From positions 62,001-126,000 of the forward strand of contig NZ_JALDYF010000009.1 of assembly GCF_032154225.1 (NCBI RefSeq): DNA of 64,000 bases, read 5' to 3'. Source of the stretch: Psychrobacillus sp032154225 (GTDB taxonomy: Bacteria; Bacillota; Bacilli; Bacillales_A; Planococcaceae). The notes below the pieces were generated by a model. It was not told where the DNA came from, made no database searches, and worked only from the letters and a program-made list of their open reading frames with translations. Within the stretch, counting starts at the first letter, position 1. The number at the start of each line of letters is the position of its first letter. The translations under genes and the position numbers were made by a program. Positions 8,396 to 16,958 of this stretch are shown piece after piece.

Positions 8396-9379
8396 ATGAT
8401 CGGCTACATCTTGTCGATTGCGGCACTTATTGTCGCAATATGGCTAGGTGTATCGGTCGGATCCGTAAAGGTACCGATCAGCACATTTTGGAATACGGAA
8501 GCGGATGCAATTGCTACGAATATCTTGTGGCAAATTCGTATGCCACGGGTGGTACTTGCAGGGCTAGTTGGTGCATCGCTAGCCATTGCAGGTGCAGCAT
8601 TTCAAGCATTGCTTAAAAACCCACTTGCCGATCCTTATACGTTAGGAGTGTCGTCCGGTGCCTCAGTTGGCGCCGTGACTACGCTCTTTTTCGGTATTTC
8701 AGTACCTTTTTTAGGGATATATACGCTACCTGTTTTCAGTATGATCGGTGCATTAGTGACAATGTTTCTCGTAATTACTTTTGCAAAATTAGTGGATCGT
8801 GCGATGAAAATGGAAACGATTATTTTGACGGGTATTATTTTCAGTTCGTTTTTAGGCTCTGTCATTTCGTTGATGATTGCACTTACTGGAGAAGAGCTTC
8901 GTCAAATTATTAGCTGGTTGCTTGGAAGTGTATCGATGCGAGGCTGGAGCTATGTTCAAATGGCTTTACCTTTTGTTATTATTGGTACGTTTTTATTGTG
9001 GTTGAACAGAAGAGAGTTAAATGCGATGCTGTTTGGAGAAGAGCGTGCAAAGCATTTAGGTGTAGATGTGAAAAAACGAAAAATGATGATTTTAATCGGC
9101 GGCTCGATGCTAACAGGAACGGCGGTTGCAGTGTCTGGAACAATTGGCTTTGTCGGACTTGTTGTTCCACATATAACACGGCTGTTATTTGGTTCTGATA
9201 ATCGTCATGTGTTGCCACTTAGCTTTATTAATGGTGCGGCGTTATTAATCGTTTGTGATTTAGTTTCTCGCACAATTATTTCGCCAACGGAGTTACCAAT
9301 AGGTGTGATTACTTCTTTTATAGGGGCACCTGTATTTGCATTTATTTTCTTTAGACAACGAAAAAAAGGAGGCATTTAA
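8396..9379 (+). CDS. btuC: Cobalamin ABC transporter permease
   Basis: Integral membrane permease of about 327 residues in the BtuC/FecCD family, with around ten hydrophobic helices. Family features include QIRMPRVVLAGLVGASLAIAG-like text in the N-terminal third (split here), NPLADPYTLGVSSGAS, and the C-terminal GTIGFVGLVVPHITR coupling region with the ATPase. I chose the ATG at 8396, preceded by GGTGAG; in-frame GTG at 8384 and TTG at 8381 would overlap btuF slightly and cannot be excluded. It lies between btuF and the ATPase fusion with almost no spacing. Confidence 0.93.
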   Translation: MIGYILSIAALIVAIWLGVSVGSVKVPISTFWNTEADAIATNILWQIRMPRVVLAGLVGASLAIAGAAFQALLKNPLADPYTLGVSSGASVGAVTTLFFGISVPFLGIYTLPVFSMIGALVTMFLVITFAKLVDRAMKMETIILTGIIFSSFLGSVISLMIALTGEELRQIISWLLGSVSMRGWSYVQMALPFVIIGTFLLWLNRRELNAMLFGEERAKHLGVDVKKRKMMILIGGSMLTGTAVAVSGTIGFVGLVVPHITRLLFGSDNRHVLPLSFINGAALLIVCDLVSRTIISPTELPIGVITSFIGAPVFAFIFFRQRKKGGI

Positions 9380-9380
9380 T

Positions 9381-10853
9381 ATGTTAAAAGTAGAAAATTT
9401 ATCTGGTGGATATAATGACCGATTAATTGTTGAAAATGTCTCCTTTGAAGTAGAAAAAGGTGAAATGCTAGGTATTCTTGGACCGAATGGTAGTGGGAAA
9501 TCCACTTTACTTAAGATTATAAGTGGCATATTACATATGGTATCAGGAGATGTCTTGATTGATGGAAAGTCTTTAAAGTCTTATTCATCGAAAGAATTAG
9601 CCAAAAAAATGGCTGTTTTGCCACAATTACATAGTCATGCATTTTCACATACGGTGCGAGATACGATTGGGCTTGGTAGATATCCGCATCAAAGTGGCTT
9701 GTTTTCCTCTTGGTCAGATGCAGATGAAAGAGCTGTTGTAGAGGCGATGAAGCTCACTGCAATGGAAAAATACGAGCATCAAATGTTAGATTTGTTGTCT
9801 GGTGGAGAGCAACAACGTGTATTTGTTGCGCAAGCACTTGCCCAGCAGGCTCCTATTTTATTGTTAGACGAACCGACAAATCATTTAGATATTGCGCATC
9901 AAAAACAATTACTTGATACGATCAAGACACAAGCTATTGAAAAAGGAATTACGGTTATTAGTGTGTTTCATGATATTAATCTTGCTTCTTTGTACTGCGA
10001 TCGTTTGTTGTTAATGGATCAAGGGAAAATAGAAGTAATTGGAGCACCGCATGAAGTAGTAACGACGCATCAAATTGAGAAAGTCTACAAAGCGCGAATA
10101 AGTACAAATCCACATCCAGAACGTCCAAAGCCACAAATAACTATTCTTCCAGAAGTGCAAGAAAAGAACAATGATAAGCTAATTACGACTGAAAACTTTC
10201 GAGTAACAGGAGATTTAGTTGTATTTCAAGCAGAACACCAATTAAAAACATGGTCATCTGCAGTCATTAATGCAGGAAGTGGCTGGTACAAAACATTTGT
10301 AAACAGAAGAGTCGATGCAAATTATGCTTGTGATAATGTACAAGAGGAAATGCTCGAGTTCTTGGCGAATAAAGGATTTTCTGAAACCGAAACAGTCGGC
10401 ATGATGACAGCTGTTAATACAAAGGACGTTGTCATCAAAGAATATGACATTCCATTTGGTAGCATTGTTATTATGGTTACAGCAGGTGTTGGTAATGCTG
10501 TAGACGTATCTAGAGCACATGAAGTGGAAATGCTTCCTGCAATAGGGACGATCAATACTTGGATTATCATTAGCGGAGAGCTTTCAGATGAAGCATTTAT
10601 TCAAGCAGTTATTACCGCAACCGAAGCAAAAACAAAAGCGCTTACATTTGAACAAGTAAAAGATCCGAGAACAGGGACAATTGCAACAGGCACTTCTACA
10701 GATAGCGTATTAGTTGCAGCAACGCAAAAAGGAGCGCATATTCAATACGCTGGCCCGATAACAGAAATCGGCAAGAAAATTGGACTTGGTGTGTATGAAT
10801 GTACAGTTGAAGCTATTCAAATTTATAAAAAAGCAAAAGGTTGGGATTCATAA
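9381..10853 (+). CDS. btuD: BtuD ATPase fused to CbiZ adenosylcobinamide amidohydrolase
   Basis: Fusion of 490 residues. Residues about 1-255 are an ABC ATPase: Walker A GPNGSGKST, Q-loop LPQLHS, signature LSGGEQQRV, Walker B ILLLDEPTNHLD, and H-loop SVFHD. Residues about 265-490 match CbiZ (PF01955): VNRRVDANYACDN, VTAGVGNAVD and ATGTSTDSV are visible. CbiZ removes the aminopropanol side chain from adenosylcobinamide or pseudocobalamin-type corrinoids to give adenosylcobyric acid, letting the cell remodel foreign corrinoids. Coupling to the importer ATPase suggests salvage at or soon after uptake. GGAGG at 9367-9371 sets the ATG. A similar fusion is known in B. subtilis (YvrA). Confidence 0.92.
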   Translation: MLKVENLSGGYNDRLIVENVSFEVEKGEMLGILGPNGSGKSTLLKIISGILHMVSGDVLIDGKSLKSYSSKELAKKMAVLPQLHSHAFSHTVRDTIGLGRYPHQSGLFSSWSDADERAVVEAMKLTAMEKYEHQMLDLLSGGEQQRVFVAQALAQQAPILLLDEPTNHLDIAHQKQLLDTIKTQAIEKGITVISVFHDINLASLYCDRLLLMDQGKIEVIGAPHEVVTTHQIEKVYKARISTNPHPERPKPQITILPEVQEKNNDKLITTENFRVTGDLVVFQAEHQLKTWSSAVINAGSGWYKTFVNRRVDANYACDNVQEEMLEFLANKGFSETETVGMMTAVNTKDVVIKEYDIPFGSIVIMVTAGVGNAVDVSRAHEVEMLPAIGTINTWIIISGELSDEAFIQAVITATEAKTKALTFEQVKDPRTGTIATGTSTDSVLVAATQKGAHIQYAGPITEIGKKIGLGVYECTVEAIQIYKKAKGWDS

Positions 10854-11812
10854 TGGGTCCACATATTATTGCAATTGCAATAGGATTACTGCTCGACCGA
10901 CTAATCGGTGATCCACCAAAATGGCCGCATCCAGTACGTCTAATCGGTTTGATTATTACGAAGCTAACTACTTGGTTGAATAAAGGAAGCTCTAGAAAAA
11001 CAAAAGGATTTCTGCTCGTTGTAATAGTTGTCGGACTAACTTTCTTTACTACTGTTGCGATTTTACTAACAGCTTACTCCATTCATATGTGGGTTGGAAT
11101 TGCAGTAGAAAGTATATTAATCGCATCTGGCCTCGCACAAAAAAGCTTGAAGGACGCGGCAATGGATGTATACAAACCACTAGTGGCGAAGGATATCCCT
11201 GCTGCGAGAGAAAAGCTTTCATGGATTGTTGGAAGAGATACAGCCAAGCTCAATGAACAAGAAATTACTCGCGGAGTCGTAGAAACGGTTTCGGAAAATA
11301 TAAGTGACGGCATTACCGCTCCACTTTTTTATGCTTTCCTTTTCGCTGGTGCACCTGGACTTTGGGTGTACAAGGCCATTAATACATTGGACTCCATGGT
11401 AGGGTATAAAAATGAAAAATATAGTGATTTTGGCTATGCAGCGGCAAAGTTAGACGACATTGCAAACTATATTCCAAGCCGTTTAACAGGCTATCTTATT
11501 ATGCTTTGGGGCAAGAAAGAAAGTTCTTTATCCTTCAATAAACGAATGAAAGGTTGGTGGCAGGATGCTAAAAAACATCCGAGCCCTAATAGTGGCTACT
11601 TAGAAGCTGCAACAGCCTATCAGCTTGGCATTCAACTTGGAGGGGTAAATACATACAAAGGAATTACTTCTAATCGAGCATTGATGGGAATAGTAGAAGT
11701 TCCATTAAAACCTGCTCATATCATTAGTACGATTTCGCATATGAACACTTCCGTATTTTTGTTTTGGTTATGGATGATGGTAATTGGAGGGATATTATTT
11801 GTCATTACCTAG
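10853..11812 (+). CDS. cbiB: Adenosylcobinamide-phosphate synthase
   Basis: Membrane enzyme of 319 residues that joins adenosylcobyric acid to (R)-1-amino-2-propanol phosphate. The N terminus carries the family motif LLLDRLIGDPPKWPHPVR, followed by ETVSENISDGITAPLFY and a lysine-rich loop, with four to five hydrophobic segments. The ATG overlaps the stop of the preceding fusion (TAATG). It uses the cobyric acid made by CbiZ and the aminopropanol phosphate made by CobD, whose gene follows. Confidence 0.94.
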   Translation: MGPHIIAIAIGLLLDRLIGDPPKWPHPVRLIGLIITKLTTWLNKGSSRKTKGFLLVVIVVGLTFFTTVAILLTAYSIHMWVGIAVESILIASGLAQKSLKDAAMDVYKPLVAKDIPAAREKLSWIVGRDTAKLNEQEITRGVVETVSENISDGITAPLFYAFLFAGAPGLWVYKAINTLDSMVGYKNEKYSDFGYAAAKLDDIANYIPSRLTGYLIMLWGKKESSLSFNKRMKGWWQDAKKHPSPNSGYLEAATAYQLGIQLGGVNTYKGITSNRALMGIVEVPLKPAHIISTISHMNTSVFLFWLWMMVIGGILFVIT

Positions 11813-12875
11813 TCACGGAGCAAATGCCCATCATTTATATGAACGTCTCGGTATATCGATGCCTGAGACTGTAATCGATTTTAGTGAAAATGTGAATCCG
11901 TTTGGACCTCCTGCATTTGTGAAGGAACGTTGGGGTTCTTATGCAGCGCTCATCTCGAAATATCCTGATCCACACGGGGAACCGTTTTTATCGGCCGCAG
12001 CAGATTATCACGACGTTTCGGTAGGAAATGTCGTTGTTGGAAACGGAGCAGCTGAAATTTTTGCTAGTCTAGCCAAGCGATATGAAAAGAAACGGGCTAT
12101 TTTGATTCACCCAACCTTTTCAGAGTATGCAGCGACACTTGCTCCTTACCATGTTTATATAAAAGAAATAGTTGCGATCCAGCAATTACCGATGGATTTA
12201 ATATTAGATGAAATAGAATTTGCGGAAGTTATTTATATCTGCCGCCCGAATAATCCAACAGGATATTTGATACCATTAGAAGAAATTATACAAATAGCGG
12301 ACTACGCGAAGAGGTATAAGTGCGAAGTTGTATTGGATGAAGCATTTCTGGATTTTATTGATGAAAAAGAATCGTTTATTCCTTTTATACAAGATTATCC
12401 AAACGTTATTGTCGTACGTTCGATGACGAAAATGTATGCTATTCCTGGTTTGAGGCTTGGTTATGCTGTCGCAAGCGAACAAATGATTCATGATATTCGT
12501 TCGAGAATGCCACATTGGAATAGTAATGCGATTGCTACGACAATTGGAGCGGATTGCTTGAAGGAGGAGGATTACCGGATGAAGTCCATTGCTTTTGCAA
12601 AAGAGATGCGAGAGGAGTTCACTGCTTTTCTGGAAAGTTGGCATTGTAATGTACTGTCATCACAGACGAACTTCATTTGTTTTCAATTGCGTAATCCAGC
12701 ATTTTCGAAGCCATTTTTCGAGCATTTATTGGAACAAGGCTTTGTGCTTCGACATACCGAAAATTTTAAAGGGCTCAATGGTAAGTGGTTCCGTGTGGGA
12801 ATGAAGGAAATGGCCCAAATGGAGCTTTTACAAAAGGAGATGATTGCATGGTTCAAGGAAAACTTGTCTTCATAA
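11799..12875 (+). CDS. cobD: Threonine-phosphate decarboxylase
   Basis: PLP enzyme of 358 residues in the class I/II aminotransferase (HisC-like) fold that makes (R)-1-amino-2-propanol phosphate from threonine phosphate. The motifs NVNPFGPP, YPDPHG, RPNNPTG, and SMTKMYAIPGLRLGY with the PLP Lys are visible. The TTG start at 11799 is chosen because GGAGG at 11786-11790 lies at the right distance; it overlaps cbiB by 14 bases. Histidinol-phosphate aminotransferase is the main alternative, but the B12 operon context decides. Confidence 0.9.
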   Translation: MSLPSHGANAHHLYERLGISMPETVIDFSENVNPFGPPAFVKERWGSYAALISKYPDPHGEPFLSAAADYHDVSVGNVVVGNGAAEIFASLAKRYEKKRAILIHPTFSEYAATLAPYHVYIKEIVAIQQLPMDLILDEIEFAEVIYICRPNNPTGYLIPLEEIIQIADYAKRYKCEVVLDEAFLDFIDEKESFIPFIQDYPNVIVVRSMTKMYAIPGLRLGYAVASEQMIHDIRSRMPHWNSNAIATTIGADCLKEEDYRMKSIAFAKEMREEFTAFLESWHCNVLSSQTNFICFQLRNPAFSKPFFEHLLEQGFVLRHTENFKGLNGKWFRVGMKEMAQMELLQKEMIAWFKENLSS

Positions 12876-13378
12876 CAGGTGGCGTGCGAAGTGGGAAAAG
12901 TAGCTTTGCTGAACATTATTTGATGAACGAGCAGACACAACGAAATGTGTATATCGCTTCTGGAGTAGCGGTAGATGGCGAAATGACCGAACGTATTGAA
13001 AGACATAAGCTGGACCGGGAAAGTTATTCGGTAGATTGGGTGACGATCGAACAGCCTCGTCATTTAGAGCAAACCATTCCACAAATCGAGCAAGGTGACG
13101 GTATTCTTTGGGACTGTGTAACGACTTGGCTCGCGAATGAATTATTCGTTTCAGAAATGGAAATAGTCGAGAAAAAGCTATTTCAAACGATTGATACATT
13201 GCTAGAAAAAGCGCAAGTAGTTGTAATTGTATCAAACGAAGTATTGGATGAAACATTATCGACGTATGATGCAACATTACTGTATCAAAAATGGATTGGG
13301 CGCATTCACCAGCAGCTTGTAAGTAAAGCAAATCATGCATTTGAAATGGAATATGGATTGAAGCATCAGTGGAAATGA
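12848..13378 (+). CDS. cobU: Adenosylcobinamide kinase/guanylyltransferase (CobU), diverged C terminus
   Basis: Enzyme of 176 residues that phosphorylates adenosylcobinamide and transfers GMP from GTP. The P-loop GGVRSGKSSFAE is intact, the guanylylation His is present in ERIERHKLDR, and WDCVTTWLAN and VIVSNEV follow. However, the conserved GxGIVP segment after SNEV is replaced by LDETLSTYDATLL, so the C-terminal third is unusual. A second CobU-like protein at 15485 keeps exactly that missing segment. AAGGAG at 12834-12839 fixes the ATG inside the cobD 3' end (28-base overlap). Confidence 0.88.
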   Translation: MVQGKLVFITGGVRSGKSSFAEHYLMNEQTQRNVYIASGVAVDGEMTERIERHKLDRESYSVDWVTIEQPRHLEQTIPQIEQGDGILWDCVTTWLANELFVSEMEIVEKKLFQTIDTLLEKAQVVVIVSNEVLDETLSTYDATLLYQKWIGRIHQQLVSKANHAFEMEYGLKHQWK

Positions 13379-13387
13379 GGAATGGAT

Positions 13388-14218
13388 ATGAAGGGATTAA
13401 TGGTGCAAGGTACAGCTTCTAGCGTAGGGAAAAGTCTAGTATGTACAGCTATTTGCAGACTCCTTGCAAATGAAGGAAAACGAGTAGCACCTTTTAAATC
13501 GCAAAATATGTCTAGTTTAAGTATCCACTTAGCGGATGATATGGAAGTAAGCGTGTCACAAGCATTGCAGGCAAGAGCGGCGAAAATTCCTTATTTAGCC
13601 GAGATGAATCCGATTTTATTGAAACCAGCTGGAAATATGGAAACAGATATTATTATTCTCGGGAAAAAAATGAACAGACTAAACGGAATGCGCTATAGAG
13701 AGCAATTTTTTGAAGAAGGACAAAAGCTGATTCAAAGAAGTTTAGAAAAACTATCTTCATCCTATGAATATTTGATTTTAGAAGGTGCTGGAAGCCCTGT
13801 TGAAATGAATTTACGGGATAGAGAATTAGTAAATATGCGTGTTGCTGATATAGCAGATGTTCCGGTTTTATTGGTCGCGAATATTGAGTATGGCGGAGTG
13901 TTTGCATCGATTGCTGGTACATTAGCCCTTTTGCCAGAAGAACAAAGAGCGCGGGTCAAGGGGATTGTTATTAATAAGTTTCAAGGGGACATCTCGCTAT
14001 TTCAAGATGGCGTAGATTTTATCGAAACGTATACAGGTGTTGAAGTGCTTGGGGTCATTCCGTTTATGCAAAATGACTTAGAGGAAGAAGACGGGGAACG
14101 AAAAGGTAGCGAGGAAGCATCTGATGAGCAAATAAATGAATGGGCGAACCACGTTAAAAAGTATGTGAAATGGGATAAAGTCTTGGCTGTTTTGGAAAAT
14201 GATGAGGTGAAGTCATGA
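13388..14218 (+). CDS. cobQ: CobQ-like protein lacking the glutamine amidotransferase domain
   Basis: Protein of 276 residues matching the N-terminal ATPase half of cobyric acid synthase: MVQGTASSVGKS P-loop, KSQNMS, QALQARAA, MNPILLKP, ILEGAGSPVEMNL and VLGVIPFM. Normal CobQ is about 490-510 residues and continues into a class I glutamine amidotransferase domain; here the frame ends after a short acidic linker and a tail resembling the normal CobQ C terminus. The segment that is usually NSFVTxDGGEIGRAQ is also altered (LSIHLADDMEVSVSQ). No frameshifted remnant of the amidotransferase follows, because cobS starts at once. Function is uncertain. GAGG at 13377-13380 favours the ATG at 13388. 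Confidence 0.8.
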   Translation: MKGLMVQGTASSVGKSLVCTAICRLLANEGKRVAPFKSQNMSSLSIHLADDMEVSVSQALQARAAKIPYLAEMNPILLKPAGNMETDIIILGKKMNRLNGMRYREQFFEEGQKLIQRSLEKLSSSYEYLILEGAGSPVEMNLRDRELVNMRVADIADVPVLLVANIEYGGVFASIAGTLALLPEEQRARVKGIVINKFQGDISLFQDGVDFIETYTGVEVLGVIPFMQNDLEEEDGERKGSEEASDEQINEWANHVKKYVKWDKVLAVLENDEVKS

Positions 14219-14964
14219 CCAGTTTTTTGTTAACACTTCAGTTTTTCACGATTATTCCAGTGCATAAAAATTTGCCGATGGAAAAGCGCCATATTACGGG
14301 GATGTATAGTCTTTTTCCTTTAATTGGGGCTGCAATAGGTGCTTTTGCTTGTTTGTTGCTTTACTTTGAGTGGAGTCCGCTCATGATAGCGTTTGGTATT
14401 GTTCTTTTCGGTATTTTCTTTTCAGGTGGACTTCATCTAGATGGTTTTATAGACACTTCGGATGCTTTTTTTTCGTATAAAGATCGGCTAAAGCGATTCG
14501 AAATATTAGATGATCCAAGAGTTGGGGCATTCGGTACAATGGCAGTCGTTTTACTTATTGTTGGTAAAGTGATTATTGTCTCAGAAGTTTTGGCTGCGGA
14601 ATCGTTTCATTGGGCCTTTGTATTACTCATTCCTTTTTTCTCAAGAGCAACTTTGACGATGTTATTTTCTTTAACGACTAATGCAAAGACGAGTGGACTT
14701 GCTCATTATTTTAAAAAGAAGATGAGTGCGGTTGCTGTTCAATATGCTGCTGTTCTTCATTTTGTTATAGGTTTTATTGTGATTGGTTTGCTTGTTAATT
14801 GGATGATTTCGGTTACATTCGCAGCTGTGTTGTTCGTGTTTATTTGTTATTTTCGCAGTTGGGCTTTGAAGCATTTTGGTGGCGTTACGGGTGATTTACT
14901 TGGGGCTAGTGTAGAAATATCGGAGGTGGTACTTTGGCTGACGCTTTTACTATTACTCTCATAA
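14215..14964 (+). CDS. cobS: Adenosylcobinamide-GDP ribazoletransferase (cobalamin synthase)
   Basis: Polytopic membrane enzyme of 249 residues that joins adenosylcobinamide-GDP to alpha-ribazole phosphate. The metal-binding motif HLDGFIDTSDAFFS followed by DDPRVGAFG, which is diagnostic for CobS, is clear. Several hydrophobic helices follow. The ATG overlaps the cobQ stop (ATGA). It sits between the CobQ-like gene and cobC, consistent with late nucleotide-loop assembly. Confidence 0.95.
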   Translation: MTSFLLTLQFFTIIPVHKNLPMEKRHITGMYSLFPLIGAAIGAFACLLLYFEWSPLMIAFGIVLFGIFFSGGLHLDGFIDTSDAFFSYKDRLKRFEILDDPRVGAFGTMAVVLLIVGKVIIVSEVLAAESFHWAFVLLIPFFSRATLTMLFSLTTNAKTSGLAHYFKKKMSAVAVQYAAVLHFVIGFIVIGLLVNWMISVTFAAVLFVFICYFRSWALKHFGGVTGDLLGASVEISEVVLWLTLLLLLS

Positions 14965-15533
14965 GACATTTGCCGACGAAAGGAAATCGAGAAAAGCGGT
15001 ATATTGGTTGGACGGATGAGCCGATTATTGCAGCAGTTCGAACGAAAGAAATGAACGAAGAAGTAAAGCAAGTGGTCGGCAGTGATTTACTTCGTTGCAG
15101 GCAAACGGCTAAGCAATTATTCGGTGAAACTCCTTATTTAGCAAATGCAAACTGGAGAGAATGTTCCTTTGGAGATTGGGAAGAAAAAATATATAATGAG
15201 TTAAAAGAAAACGTTTTGTATAGGGCATGGATTGCTAACCCAAGAGGAGTTACACCGCCGAATGGAGAGTCGTTAACGACGATGGAAAAACGAGTTTTAC
15301 AAGGGCTGATGGAGTCGGTGGAAGAAGTTTCATCGCCAATTATACTAACGCATGGTGGCCCAATTCGTTTTTTATTAACGAAGTTTGCGAATAACGAGAA
15401 GTCTTTTTGGGAATGGGATGTACCACATGGTTGTATGTATAATTTAAGTTGGGCGAGTAAAGAAGACATACTGGAGGGGAAGCTGTGCACATCATTTTCG
15501 GTGGAGCATTTAATGGAAAACGAGCGCATGTAG
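14934..15533 (+). CDS. cobC: Alpha-ribazole/AdoCbl-5'-phosphate phosphatase, histidine phosphatase family
   Basis: Histidine phosphatase of 199 residues that removes the phosphate left after CobS. The phospho-accepting His is in LIRHLPTKGN, a variant of the usual RHGET, followed by DLLRCRQTA; the second catalytic His is in LTHGGPIRF. The TTG start is supported by GGAGGTGG at 14922-14929 and overlaps cobS by 31 bases. The gene position among cobS and pduO supports CobC rather than a phosphoglycerate mutase. Confidence 0.87.
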   Translation: MADAFTITLIRHLPTKGNREKRYIGWTDEPIIAAVRTKEMNEEVKQVVGSDLLRCRQTAKQLFGETPYLANANWRECSFGDWEEKIYNELKENVLYRAWIANPRGVTPPNGESLTTMEKRVLQGLMESVEEVSSPIILTHGGPIRFLLTKFANNEKSFWEWDVPHGCMYNLSWASKEDILEGKLCTSFSVEHLMENERM

Positions 15534-15874
15534 AAAAGTTATTAATAGAACAGGATATTCAGGTTGTTCAATGGCTTGATGCAGCAGCGGAGGCTCCGGT
15601 TTTATTGCCAACAACAGAAGCGATTGTTTTGAGTGGGGTAGAAACGGTAACAGAAAGCACTTTGACGAGATGGATTGATCAGTTAGAGAGTTGGGGTGAA
15701 ACTGTGCAAGTGTATGTCATTGCAACGGAAATTGGTCGAGGCATTGTGCCGATGAGTGCTAGTCTACGCATATTACGAGATGATGTCGGCAGATTTTATC
15801 AACAAATTTTTGCAAAGGCAGAGCAAGTTACGAGAATTTGGTATGGGATTCCACAAACGATAAAAGGGAGATGA
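15485..15874 (+). CDS. Short CobU-like protein with degenerate P-loop
   Basis: Protein of 129 residues. Its C-terminal half, ATEIGRGIVPMSASLR, DDVGRFYQQI and IWYGIPQTIKG, matches the end of CobU, including the GIVP segment that the upstream CobU lacks. Its N terminus keeps the position of the P-loop but as GGAFNGKRAHVE, so the Ser/Thr after Lys and the canonical Gly pattern are lost. The region with the guanylylated His is absent. The GTG start has GGAGGGG at 15473-15479 and overlaps cobC by 49 bases. It may be a regulatory or partner subunit for the CobU at 12848; this is inference. Confidence 0.75.
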   Translation: MHIIFGGAFNGKRAHVEKLLIEQDIQVVQWLDAAAEAPVLLPTTEAIVLSGVETVTESTLTRWIDQLESWGETVQVYVIATEIGRGIVPMSASLRILRDDVGRFYQQIFAKAEQVTRIWYGIPQTIKGR

Positions 15875-15879
15875 CAAGG

Positions 15880-16470
15880 ATGAAAATTTACACAAAAACG
15901 GGCGATAAAGGGCAAACGAGTTTAATAGGGGCAAGAGCGGATAAAGACAATATTCGTATAGAAACGTACGGCACAATTGATGAGCTAAATTCGTTCATCG
16001 GAAAAGCAGTGTCGGAACTAGATCCTACTATTTTCTCGGATATGTTAGAGGATTTGGAAACAATTCAGCATGAGCTTTTCGATTGTGGGGGAGATTTAGC
16101 GAATGTATCGAATCGTCGTGTGTATAAAATGTCAGATGAGCCAATTGAAGCAATGGAAAAGCGGATTGATGTGTTAGTAGAAGAAGGTCCAGCTTTAGAA
16201 CGCTTTATCTTACCAGGGGGTACACCGGCAGCGGCAACGCTTCATATTGCTCGCACGATTACGAGACGTGCAGAAAGATTGATGGTTACGCTTATGAAAA
16301 CAGAGGAAGATGTTCCTGCTGTTGTTCAACGCTATTTGAATCGTTTATCTGATTATTTATTTGCAGCTGCTCGTGTGGCGAATGCGAGAATGAATGTGTC
16401 GGATGTAGAATATGTTCGAAGTGCAAAAGTGTTTAAAAACGTAGGAAGTGTGAAAAAAGAGGGGGAGTAA
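15880..16470 (+). CDS. pduO: PduO-type ATP:cob(I)alamin adenosyltransferase
   Basis: Adenosyltransferase of 196 residues that transfers the 5'-deoxyadenosyl group of ATP to cob(I)alamin or cob(I)inamide, forming coenzyme B12. The N-terminal ATP-binding motif KIYTKTGDKGQTSLIG, TYGTIDELNSFIG, the FILPGGTPAAATLH motif, and TRRAERLMV followed by RYLNRLSDYLF are all present. The ATG at 15880 has GGGAG 9 bases before it. It supplies the cofactor form used by IcmF encoded at 25302. Confidence 0.95.
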   Translation: MKIYTKTGDKGQTSLIGARADKDNIRIETYGTIDELNSFIGKAVSELDPTIFSDMLEDLETIQHELFDCGGDLANVSNRRVYKMSDEPIEAMEKRIDVLVEEGPALERFILPGGTPAAATLHIARTITRRAERLMVTLMKTEEDVPAVVQRYLNRLSDYLFAAARVANARMNVSDVEYVRSAKVFKNVGSVKKEGE

Positions 16471-16475
16471 GTAGG

Positions 16476-16958
16476 ATGAAACTTCGATTACTTACTCTAG
16501 CGGCCATGTTTGCAGCATTATCAGCGATTGGTGCATTTATTAAAATACCAGTTGGAATCGGGAGTGCAGCACTTGATACAGTGCCAGCACTAGTATCAGC
16601 TGCATTTTTACCACCCGTTTATGCTGGGGCTGCGTCATTAATCGGTCATTTATCTTCGTCTTTATATGCGGGCTTTCCATTTGGACCTTTGCATATCATT
16701 ATTGCGCTTGAAATGTTTATCATACTATTCGTGTTTACGAAGCTCCATCGAGCTGGTCATCATGTATGGAAATGGGTGTTTTTCATTTTTGCAAACAGCA
16801 TTTTAGCGACGCTTCCTTTTTATTGGCTTATTTCGCCAGCGTTTTTTGTAGCGGCAGTACCTGGAATTACGATTGCAACAGTTATTAATGCGGCGATTGC
16901 TATAGTCATTTTACCAGTAATTGTAAGAGTGATGGGGCGAGTGAAAATGCATGCGTAA
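16476..16958 (+). CDS. cblT: ECF transporter S component, probable alpha-ribazole transporter CblT
   Basis: Hydrophobic protein of 160 residues with about five to six membrane helices and the small-residue pattern of energy-coupling-factor S components. No ATPase or T component is nearby, so it should share the general ECF module. Position inside a riboswitch-controlled B12 operon and directly before an AIR-synthase-like gene matches the alpha-ribazole uptake/kinase pair CblT/CblS described in Listeria and Geobacillus. Substrate assignment is inferred from context; the S-component fold assignment is stronger. Confidence 0.75.
   Translation: MKLRLLTLAAMFAALSAIGAFIKIPVGIGSAALDTVPALVSAAFLPPVYAGAASLIGHLSSSLYAGFPFGPLHIIIALEMFIILFVFTKLHRAGHHVWKWVFFIFANSILATLPFYWLISPAFFVAAVPGITIATVINAAIAIVILPVIVRVMGRVKMHA

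Noticed and set aside
10100..10230. Possible stop between BtuD and CbiZ domains
   Set aside because: The frame is open across the junction, with a linker and no internal ribosome site, so this is a true fusion.
14060..14218. Possible frameshift explaining the short CobQ
   Set aside because: No amidotransferase motifs are seen in the other frames after 14060, and cobS begins directly, so a simple frameshift cannot restore the missing domain.
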